Positions 1-5,348 of a stretch of 13,282 nt of DNA are shown here, piece after piece. Position 1 is the first letter of the stretch; every line of letters begins with the position of its first letter. The stretch spans positions 1-13,282 of the forward strand of contig DNGG01000521.1 of assembly GCA_003486675.1 (NCBI GenBank), written 5' to 3'. Origin of the DNA: Cyanobacteria bacterium UBA11372 (GTDB lineage Bacteria; Cyanobacteriota; Cyanobacteriia; Cyanobacteriales; Aerosakkonemataceae). Made by a program: the position numbers and the translations under genes. A model generated the notes under the pieces. It was given only the letters and a program-made list of their open reading frames with translations, did not search any database and was not told the origin of the DNA.

Positions 1-852
1 GGCGTCGCTGTAGAAATGATGGACTTAAAAGCGTCCGATCAGCAAGAAATTAGAGAATTAGTCAGCAGCGCGGCTGGTATCGTTATCGGTATGCCGCCAG
101 TATCGGCAAGTGCCAATGCTCAAGCGGGAATCGGTACAATTTTGGCAGCTGCGAAAGCCAAACAAAGCATCGGTTTGTGCGAATCCGGCGGTGGAGAAGA
201 TGAATCGGTTTACACCTTGCGGAATAAGTTCCGCGAATTGGGATTGATAGAATCATTCCAGCCGATTCGGATTACCGAGACTCCAGGGGAGGGGACTTAC
301 CAGCTATGCGAAGAAGCGGGTACAGACATGGGACAATGGCTGACACGCGATCGCAGCATCAAGCAAATGAAATCCCTCGATAACGAACTAGATAAAGCGC
401 TAGGTCGGATCAGCGGTGGATTGTACATTATTACCGCTCAAAAAGGCGATGTTTCCGGGGCGATGTTAGCTTCTTGGGTGTCGCAAGCGAGTTTCCAACC
501 TTTGGGGGTTAGCATTGCTGTCGCAAAAGATCGGGCGATCGAATCTATTATGCACGTGGGCGATCGCTTCGTATTAAATGTACTGGAAGAAGCGAATTAC
601 CAAGCGCTGATGAAGCACTTCCTCAAGCGCTTCCCACCCGGTGCAGATCGTTTTGCCGGAATTAAAACCCAACGTGCTGAAAACGGTTCTCCCATTCTGT
701 TAGATGCCCTAGCTTACATGGAATGCGAAGTTGTTAGCCGTATGGAGTGTACCGACCACTGGATTGTCTATAGTACCGTGCAATCGGGTCGCGTATCTAA
801 ACCCGATGCACTGACAGCAGTTCACCACCGCAAGGTTGGAAATCACTACTAA
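1..852 (+). CDS. flv4: Flavodiiron protein, class C, Flv4-like (3' part only)
   Basis: The reading frame is open from base 1, so the gene starts upstream of the window and only its last 283 residues are seen. Residues ~1-112 are the second half of a flavodoxin-like FMN domain; residues ~135-283 are the C-terminal NAD(P)H:flavin reductase domain typical of cyanobacterial flavodiiron proteins. The motif ESGGGEDE (residues 61-68) recalls the Flv3/Flv4 branch, whereas the downstream paralogue has GSFGWSGE at the same place. The metallo-beta-lactamase domain and diiron ligands lie outside the window. Known role of the family: Flv4 pairs with Flv2 to move electrons from the photosystem II acceptor side to oxygen in the cytosol or at the thylakoid surface. 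I name it flv4 rather than flv3 because a PsiE-like membrane gene and an flv2-like gene follow, as in the flv4-sll0218-flv2 operon. Assignment to the family is certain; the paralogue is inferred. Confidence 0.85.
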   Translation, partial: GVAVEMMDLKASDQQEIRELVSSAAGIVIGMPPVSASANAQAGIGTILAAAKAKQSIGLCESGGGEDESVYTLRNKFRELGLIESFQPIRITETPGEGTYQLCEEAGTDMGQWLTRDRSIKQMKSLDNELDKALGRISGGLYIITAQKGDVSGAMLASWVSQASFQPLGVSIAVAKDRAIESIMHVGDRFVLNVLEEANYQALMKHFLKRFPPGADRFAGIKTQRAENGSPILLDALAYMECEVVSRMECTDHWIVYSTVQSGRVSKPDALTAVHHRKVGNHY

Positions 853-857
853 GCGTG

Positions 858-911
858 CTAATTGCTAATTGCTAATTGGTAATTGGTTTTTGATATTACC
901 AATTACCAATT
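858..911. repeat. Heptamer tandem repeat running into a 14-bp hairpin
   Basis: Six bases after the flv4 stop codon the heptamer CTAATTG occurs three times in tandem (858-878). It runs into a perfect 14-bp inverted repeat, AATTGGTAATTGGT at 874-887 and its complement at 898-911, with a 10-base loop. Short tandem heptamers like these are known from filamentous cyanobacteria. The hairpin could attenuate or end transcription or protect the flv4 mRNA 3' end, but no T-run follows it, so a terminator role is only a guess. Confidence 0.7.
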
Positions 912-965
912 GTTGACATTTTGCATATTTTGTGTTTCAAGCCAGCAAAATATTCCAAAAGAGGG

Positions 966-1028
966 GTAGGGGCACGGCATGAGAAAATCTATTCCAGCGA
1001 TCGCATCTTGCTGACGCCGTGCCCCTAC
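966..1028. repeat. 13-bp inverted repeat (GTAGGGGCACGGC element)
   Basis: GTAGGGGCACGGC at 966-978 is perfectly complementary to 1016-1028. The 37-base loop contains a HIP1 octamer GCGATCGC (998-1005). It resembles the small non-coding palindromic elements dispersed in cyanobacterial genomes. No coding potential is seen. Confidence 0.7.
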
Positions 1029-1041
1029 TTCGCTTACGCAA

Positions 1042-1107
1042 AGAAACCGGGTTTCTATGAAAAATCGTTGCTGGGAAACTAAAGATTTACGCAGAAACCC
1101 GGTTTCT
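1042..1107. repeat. Inverted pair of near-palindromic AGAAACC(C/G)GGTTTCT repeats
   Basis: AGAAACCGGGTTTCT at 1042-1056 and its exact reverse complement AGAAACCCGGTTTCT at 1093-1107 each form a near-palindrome, and together form a 15-bp inverted repeat. A diverged copy, AGAAACCAGGTTTCT, lies at 3830-3844 in another spacer of this window. This indicates a dispersed repeat family rather than a local regulatory site. Confidence 0.7.
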
Positions 1108-1154
1108 AGGATCGTCTTGCGTCAGTCCTGTTGCGAACAAACACTTGTTTGGTA

Positions 1155-1184
1155 TTGATGGAATATATAGAAAAGTTTTATGTA
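1155..1184 (+). promoter_or_regulatory. Weak candidate promoter for the PsiE-like gene
   Basis: TTGATG (1155-1160) and TATGTA (1179-1184) are 18 bp apart, about 70 bp upstream of the start codon at 1255. Each matches the sigma-70 consensus only partly. The reason to consider it is the 402-bp spacer, which is long for genes sharing one transcript. It is equally possible that the gene is read through from flv4. Confidence 0.2.
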
Positions 1185-1254
1185 TCAAAGCGTAAGCTAT
1201 AAACGAAATTAAATGTAAACTAGATAGCAATCAAACAAACAAGAGGAATTTGAT

Positions 1255-1794
1255 ATGCAGCAACCGATGAGAAATGAATGGTTGAATCGCCAGCGGATCG
1301 TGCAAATGCTGGAAGGCATTCAAGATTTAATTGTAATTTCTTTATGTATCGGCCTATTCTGCTTCATGCTGATACAGTTGCGAGGAATGTTTTACTCGCT
1401 GTTACCTCCCTTGGACTTTAAAGAAGTCACTTCAGATATTTTATTTCTGTTAATTTTAGTCGAGTTATTCCGGCTGCTGATTATTTACTTGCAAGAACAA
1501 CGAGTATCGATCGGCGTAGCGGTGGAAGTGTCGATTGTATCGGCATTGCGAGAAGTGATCGTGCGAGGAATTTTAGAAGCTGAATGGACTCAAATATTAG
1601 CCACTTGCGCCTTTTTGATTGTCATGGCAATGCTGCTAGTGGTGCGCGTGTGGTTACCGCCAACTTTCAATGGCATCGATCCAGAAAAGCGGATTGCCGA
1701 AAGATTGAAGGAATTCTCACCAGAAGAAGCATCTGAATATATAGAAAAGCTGAGTTTAGTAGAAACGAATGGTCGATTGAGACATAAAGAATGA
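1255..1794 (+). CDS. PsiE-like four-helix membrane protein (Sll0218-like)
   Basis: A 179-residue integral membrane protein. Hydrophobic segments lie at about residues 24-42, 60-79, 84-105 (more amphipathic, with R99) and 112-133, followed by a charged soluble tail (~140-179). The central stretch with E70, R73, Y78, R83 and R99 has the look of the phosphate-starvation-inducible PsiE family. Start ATG 1255 is supported by the ribosome-binding site AAGAGGA (1241-1247), 7 bases upstream. It sits between two flavodiiron genes, as sll0218 does in Synechocystis, where that thylakoid protein is reported to help assemble or stabilise photosystem II alongside Flv2/Flv4. The role here is inferred from position and topology. 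The PsiE label is a family resemblance, not evidence of phosphate control, and no Pho box was recognised upstream. The gap to flv2 is 71 bp. Confidence 0.85.
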   Translation: MQQPMRNEWLNRQRIVQMLEGIQDLIVISLCIGLFCFMLIQLRGMFYSLLPPLDFKEVTSDILFLLILVELFRLLIIYLQEQRVSIGVAVEVSIVSALREVIVRGILEAEWTQILATCAFLIVMAMLLVVRVWLPPTFNGIDPEKRIAERLKEFSPEEASEYIEKLSLVETNGRLRHKE

Positions 1795-1799
1795 AATGA

Positions 1800-1835
1800 T
1801 AATAGGTAATGGCATATTTGACCAATTACCTATTA
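1800..1835. repeat. 11-bp hairpin in the AATTACC-rich spacer before flv2
   Basis: TAATAGGTAAT (1800-1810) pairs perfectly with 1825-1835 across a 14-base loop. The following bases to 1855 repeat ATTACC(C)A units. The sequence is related to the repeat after flv4 (874-911), so both spacers of the operon carry a member of the same repeat type. An in-frame ATG at 1809 lies inside this repeat and is not a convincing start for flv2. Confidence 0.6.
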
Positions 1836-1865
1836 CCAATTACCCATTACCAATCAAGGAAATCT

Positions 1866-3587
1866 ATGCAAGCAATTAAAAAACGGGATGTACAAGTTTT
1901 TCCGGTAGAGGCAGATACTAGAGTGATGCGATCGCGCACCTGGGATCGACTCAAGTTTGAAATCGAATACGCGCTGCAACGGGGAACAACGGCGAATACT
2001 TATCTGATTGAAGGAACCCAAAACGCCTTAATCGATCCGCCGGGAGAATCGTTTACGGAAATCTTTTTGGCAGCATTGCAGCAACGCTTCGATCCGAAAA
2101 AAATAGATTACGTAATTTTGGGACACGTTAACCCTAACCGGGGCGTGACGTTAAAAGCATTGCTAGAAATGTCACCGGGAATTACATTTATCTGTTCTAA
2201 TCCGGGTGCGATCGCATTACGCGGCATCTTGCCAGACTTGGATTTGAGAATCAACGTAGTCCGGGGTGAAGAAAGTTTAGATTTAGGTCAAGGCCATCAT
2301 TTAAAATTTATTCTGACGCCGACTCCAAGATGGCCTGATTCGCTTTGTACCTACGACCCAAAAACAAATATTCTGTATACCGATAAGTTTTTTGGCGCGC
2401 ATATTTGCGGCGATCAAGTATTTGATGAAGGGTCAAGTACATTTAATGAAGACAGGCGCTATTATTTCGATTGTTTGATGGCACCCCACGCGCGTCAAGT
2501 GGAAACCGCGTTAGATAAATTTAGCGAATTTGAGCCTAAATTTTATGCTACAGGTCACGGCCCCTTAGTGCGTTATGGAATGATAGATCTAACCAAAGAT
2601 TATCAGAAATGGAGCCAGCAGGAAAAGGAACGGGAAGCAACGGTGGCGCTGTTGTATGCGTCGGCGTATGGAAATACAGCCGCGTTGGCGCAAGCGATCG
2701 CTCACGGCATTACCAAAGCAGGTGTCAGTGTAGAATCAATTAACTGCGAATTTACCGAACCAGCAGAAATTCAAGCCGCAGTTGAAAAAGCCGATGGATT
2801 TATTATCGGTTCTCCCACCCTGGGGGGGCACGCACCAACCCAAATTCAAACCGCATTGGGAATCGTTTTATCTAGTGCTGCTAAAACTAAATTAGCAGGT
2901 GTATTTGGTTCTTTTGGCTGGAGTGGAGAAGCAGTAGACTTACTCGAAGGAAAGCTCAAAGACGCAGGTTACAGACTGGGTTTTGAAACCATTCGGGTTA
3001 AATTTAAACCCACCGACGCCACGCTACAAATGTGCGAAGAAGCGGGAACAGACTTCGCCCAAACACTCAAACGCGCCAAAAAAATTCGACCCATCCGCCA
3101 AGCAGTCGGCGAGTCTCAAGCAGCGCGTACCGAACAAGCAGTAGGACGAATTTTGGGTTCCCTCTGCGTTATGACGACTAAAAAAGGCGATGCTGAAAGT
3201 GCAATGTTAGCTTCTTGGGTATCGCAAGCTACGTTTAATCCTCCCGGTTTAACCGTCGCCGTCGCCAAAGATCGAGCAATTGAATCAATGACCCACGTTG
3301 GCGATAAATTAGTGTTGAATATCTTGGCAGAAGGGCGACAAATCCGAAAGCATTTCATGAAATCTTTTGCCCCTGGTGAAGATCGTTTTGCCGATCTGGA
3401 AACGACTGAAGCTAAAAACAGTTGTGCCATTATTTCCGGCGCGCTTGCTTATCTCGAATGCACCGTACAAAATCGGATGGAATGCGGCGATCACTGGCTA
3501 ATTTATGCTGTGGCAGAAGATGGTAAAGTGCTTCAATCTGATGGCGTTACTGCGGTGCATCATCGCAAGTCCGGAAGTTATTATTAG
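1866..3587 (+). CDS. flv2: Flavodiiron protein, class C, non-canonical diiron site (Flv2-like)
   Basis: A complete 573-residue class-C flavodiiron protein: metallo-beta-lactamase-like domain (~30-245), flavodoxin domain (~259-400, FMN loop ASAYGNT at 265-271) and C-terminal flavin reductase domain (~425-573). Start ATG 1866 is chosen over the in-frame ATG at 1809 because AAGGA (1856-1860) lies 5 bases before it and the extra 19 residues are encoded by a repeat. Aligned by eye with canonical enzymes (HxExDH...H...D...H), the ligand positions read H87, N89, N91, R92, R155, K174 and H231, so most iron ligands are replaced by neutral or basic residues. This is the known trait of the Flv1/Flv2 branch, whose members pair with a canonical partner, here presumably the upstream Flv4. 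Known role: photoprotective electron transfer from photosystem II to oxygen under low carbon or high light. Flv1 is the alternative name; operon context favours Flv2. Confidence 0.9.
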   Translation: MQAIKKRDVQVFPVEADTRVMRSRTWDRLKFEIEYALQRGTTANTYLIEGTQNALIDPPGESFTEIFLAALQQRFDPKKIDYVILGHVNPNRGVTLKALLEMSPGITFICSNPGAIALRGILPDLDLRINVVRGEESLDLGQGHHLKFILTPTPRWPDSLCTYDPKTNILYTDKFFGAHICGDQVFDEGSSTFNEDRRYYFDCLMAPHARQVETALDKFSEFEPKFYATGHGPLVRYGMIDLTKDYQKWSQQEKEREATVALLYASAYGNTAALAQAIAHGITKAGVSVESINCEFTEPAEIQAAVEKADGFIIGSPTLGGHAPTQIQTALGIVLSSAAKTKLAGVFGSFGWSGEAVDLLEGKLKDAGYRLGFETIRVKFKPTDATLQMCEEAGTDFAQTLKRAKKIRPIRQAVGESQAARTEQAVGRILGSLCVMTTKKGDAESAMLASWVSQATFNPPGLTVAVAKDRAIESMTHVGDKLVLNILAEGRQIRKHFMKSFAPGEDRFADLETTEAKNSCAIISGALAYLECTVQNRMECGDHWLIYAVAEDGKVLQSDGVTAVHHRKSGSYY

Positions 3588-3612
3588 GGCATAGGGCATT
3601 TCAGCCAAAATA

Positions 3613-3632
3613 CGGCACCCTGAAGGGTGCCG
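3613..3632. repeat. Short hairpin after flv2
   Basis: CGGCACCCT (3613-3621) is complementary to 3624-3632 with almost no loop. It lies 26 bp after the flv2 stop. No T-run follows, so it is more likely part of the repeat cluster than a terminator on its own. Confidence 0.5.
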
Positions 3633-3642
3633 CTACACAAAC

Positions 3643-3664
3643 AAAGCCCGCCTATGCGGGCTTT
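3643..3664 (+). terminator. Probable terminator of the flv operon
   Basis: AAAGCCCGC (3643-3651), loop CTAT, then GCGGGCTTT (3656-3664): a 9-bp GC-rich stem whose 3' arm ends in a short T tract. It lies 56 bp beyond the flv2 stop. The T tract is short, so termination may be inefficient. The element is near-symmetrical and could act on either strand. It is also part of a larger palindromic repeat: 3633-3649 is the perfect 17-bp complement of 3687-3703. Confidence 0.5.
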
Positions 3665-3667
3665 AAC

Positions 3668-3797
3668 AATTTCAGCCCACGTAGGTGGGCTTTGTTTGTG
3701 TAGCCCCAGGCTTTAGCCTGGGGCTGTTTGGCGCGGGCTATAATTTCAGCCCACGCAGGTGGGCTTTGTTTGTGTAGCCCCAGGCTTTAGCCTGGGG
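3668..3797. repeat. Two direct copies of a 56-bp hairpin unit (74-bp period)
   Basis: A 56-bp unit at 3668-3723 recurs at 3742-3797 with a single difference (T3682 versus C3756). Each copy contains a 7-bp hairpin AGCCCAC/GTGGGCT, the spacer TTGTTTGTGT, and a hairpin AGCCCCAGGC-TTTA-GCCTGGGG. The last stem is 10 bp perfect in copy 1 and shortened in copy 2 by a C-to-G change after it. This is a cyanobacterial palindromic intergenic repeat with a local duplication. The remainder of the spacer (3798-3976) shows only a diverged AGAAACCAGGTTTCT palindrome (3830-3844) and a weak -10-like TAAAAT (3934-3939) without a good -35. Confidence 0.75.
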
Positions 3798-3976
3798 GTG
3801 TTTGATAAAAATGGTGAAAGTATTGTTAAAGAAACCAGGTTTCTCCATTTGGCAGATTAAAACATTTTTCACAAGAATAGGACACAGTGACAAATAGAGC
3901 GTTGTAACGTCTAATTGATCCAGATAGGGAAGTTAAAATCTTGGCAATCGGAATACTCTAATCAACCTAAGACAAT

Positions 3977-5074
3977 ATGACTAGCACAAATAATCTTTTC
4001 TCTCCTGTCCAACTCGGTGCTTATACCTTACCCAATCGTATTGTAATGGCACCGATGACGCGCTTACGTGCTGTTAATTCAATTCCCAATTCTTTAATGG
4101 CAACTTACTATGCTCAACGGGCATCTGCTGGATTAATTGTGACTGAATGCACAATGGTTTCTCCTCTGAGCAATGGATACATGAATTGCCCTGGTATTTA
4201 CTCAGCCGAACAGGTGGATGGATGGAAACAAGTTACAGAAGCAGTTCATTCTAAGGGTGGTAAGATTTTCTTGCAATTATGGCATAGCGGGCGCGTGGCT
4301 CATCCTGCTTTGCTGAATGGGGAATTGCCCGTTGCACCTAGCGCGATCGCACCCACAGGCTCTCTCCACACTCCCATCGGCAAAGTAAATATAAATACAC
4401 CTCGCGCTCTAGAAACTGAGGAAATCCCAGAGATTGTCGCCCAGTTCCGCCAAGGAGCAGAAAATGCAATGAAAGCCGGATTTGATGGTGTTGAATTGCA
4501 CGGCGCGTTTGGCTATTTAATCGATCAATTCCTGCAAAATGGCTCGAATCAACGTAGCGATATATACGGCGGTTCGATAGAAAACCGCGCCCGCTTTTTG
4601 CTCGAAGTGATGGACGCGGTGACGAGTGTTTGGGGAAGCGATCGCGTGGGTATTAAACTTTCCCCCAGCAACAGTTTCTACGGGATGCAAGATTCAAATC
4701 CCAAGGCAACTTTTAGTTATGTTATCGATGCCCTAAATCGCTATAACCTAGCTTACATCCACTTGATGGAACCCAACGAACAAGATTTAGCAACGCGGGA
4801 AGTTATCAATCCAGTGTTGCCTATTTTCCGTCCAATTTACAACGGTACAATTATTAGCAATGGCGGCTACGATAAATCCAAAGGAAATACAGTTATTGCC
4901 GCTGGCGATGCCGATTTAGTTTCCTTTGGCAAGTTATTTATTTCCAACCCAGATTTACCTCAACGCTTCGCAGTAGATGCAGAATTGAATCAGCCAAATC
5001 CCAAAACATTTTACGGGATGGGAGACAATAATTTAGATCAGGGTTACACAGATTATCCAGCATTGGCTGTGTAA
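3977..5074 (+). CDS. Old Yellow Enzyme family ene-reductase (NemA/alkene reductase-like)
   Basis: A 365-residue FMN-dependent TIM-barrel oxidoreductase of the classical OYE family (NemA, PETN reductase, plant OPR). These enzymes use NAD(P)H to reduce activated C=C bonds or nitro groups in the cytosol. Visible signatures: APMTR (25-29) near the FMN, QLWHSGR (100-106) with flavin-contacting Q100, the active-site stretch ELHGAFGYLID (173-183), NQRSDIYGGS (191-200), NGGY (295-298) and NPDLPQR (324-330). H175 and Y180 match the substrate-binding His and the proton-donor Tyr. The second substrate-binding residue, normally His or Asn, is F178. Two positions often Arg in FMN binding are Lys here (K227, K319). 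Length is normal. The start at 3977 has only a weak purine-rich ribosome-binding site (TAAGA). It stands alone between a repeat-rich spacer and a convergent gene, so its physiological substrate cannot be deduced. Confidence 0.92.
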   Translation: MTSTNNLFSPVQLGAYTLPNRIVMAPMTRLRAVNSIPNSLMATYYAQRASAGLIVTECTMVSPLSNGYMNCPGIYSAEQVDGWKQVTEAVHSKGGKIFLQLWHSGRVAHPALLNGELPVAPSAIAPTGSLHTPIGKVNINTPRALETEEIPEIVAQFRQGAENAMKAGFDGVELHGAFGYLIDQFLQNGSNQRSDIYGGSIENRARFLLEVMDAVTSVWGSDRVGIKLSPSNSFYGMQDSNPKATFSYVIDALNRYNLAYIHLMEPNEQDLATREVINPVLPIFRPIYNGTIISNGGYDKSKGNTVIAAGDADLVSFGKLFISNPDLPQRFAVDAELNQPNPKTFYGMGDNNLDQGYTDYPALAV

Positions 5075-5087
5075 ATTTCAAGATATG

Positions 5088-5149
5088 GCGGGCAGAATGC
5101 CCACCCCACAAGATAGTTGCAATTCTTGTGGGGTAGGCGTCCCGCCTGC
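5088..5149. repeat. Long imperfect hairpin (GCGGGC...CCCCACAAG element)
   Basis: Two 25-base arms (5088-5112 and 5125-5149) pair with three mismatches and a few G-T pairs around a 12-base loop. The innermost 9 bp, CCCCACAAG/CTTGTGGGG, are perfect. It lies 13 bp after the ene-reductase stop and looks like a miniature palindromic element of a type common in cyanobacterial spacers. It may fold in the ene-reductase mRNA 3' end and stop or slow transcription, but lacks a T-run. Confidence 0.65.
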
Positions 5150-5256
5150 TCAGTGCAAGGATGCGTAAGTTCTGTTTATCAGAAAATTTATATTCCACGA
5201 TATGGTTTGAGTATAGAACTCACATTCAACCTGGATTTGGTATTAATTATGCAGCC

Positions 5257-5283
5257 AAAAAAAAGCACGGTAAAAGACCGTGC
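5257..5283 (-). terminator. Rho-independent terminator of the giant minus-strand gene
   Basis: Read on the minus strand: GCACGGT, loop CTTTT, ACCGTGC, then eight T (plus-strand 5283 down to 5257). A perfect 7-bp GC-rich stem followed directly by a U8 tract is a textbook intrinsic terminator. It lies about 65 bp downstream of the giant gene's stop codon. On the plus strand no T-run follows, so it should act only on the minus-strand transcript. Confidence 0.85.
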
Positions 5284-5348
5284 AAAGGATAAAATATTGA
5301 AAATTCTCCGGCGTCTTAACGACTAGACAAAGAGTCAATCAAGAAGTA

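Noticed and set aside
913..941. TTGACA at 913-918 as a promoter for the PsiE-like gene
   Set aside because: No acceptable -10 element lies 16-18 bp downstream, and the site is more than 300 bp from the gene.
1809..1865. Upstream in-frame start of the Flv2-like gene adding 19 residues
   Set aside because: The added part is encoded by the ATTACC-rich intergenic repeat and has no ribosome-binding site. ATG 1866 has AAGGA at the right distance.
3668..3797. The repeated 56-bp unit as a small CRISPR array
   Set aside because: Only two copies exist, the 18-bp interval is too short for a spacer, each unit contains two complete hairpins, and no cas gene is nearby.
4938..5198. 86-codon minus-strand frame opposite the 3' end of the ene-reductase
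   Set aside because: It overlaps a well-supported gene on the other strand and a palindromic repeat, and has no recognisable protein features.
5117..5326. 69-codon plus-strand frame, ending in a basic peptide (MQPKKSTVKDRAKDK...)
   Set aside because: It spans the arm of a palindromic repeat and the terminator hairpin of the minus-strand gene. No ribosome-binding site was recognised, and the terminator explains the A-rich, basic-looking codons.
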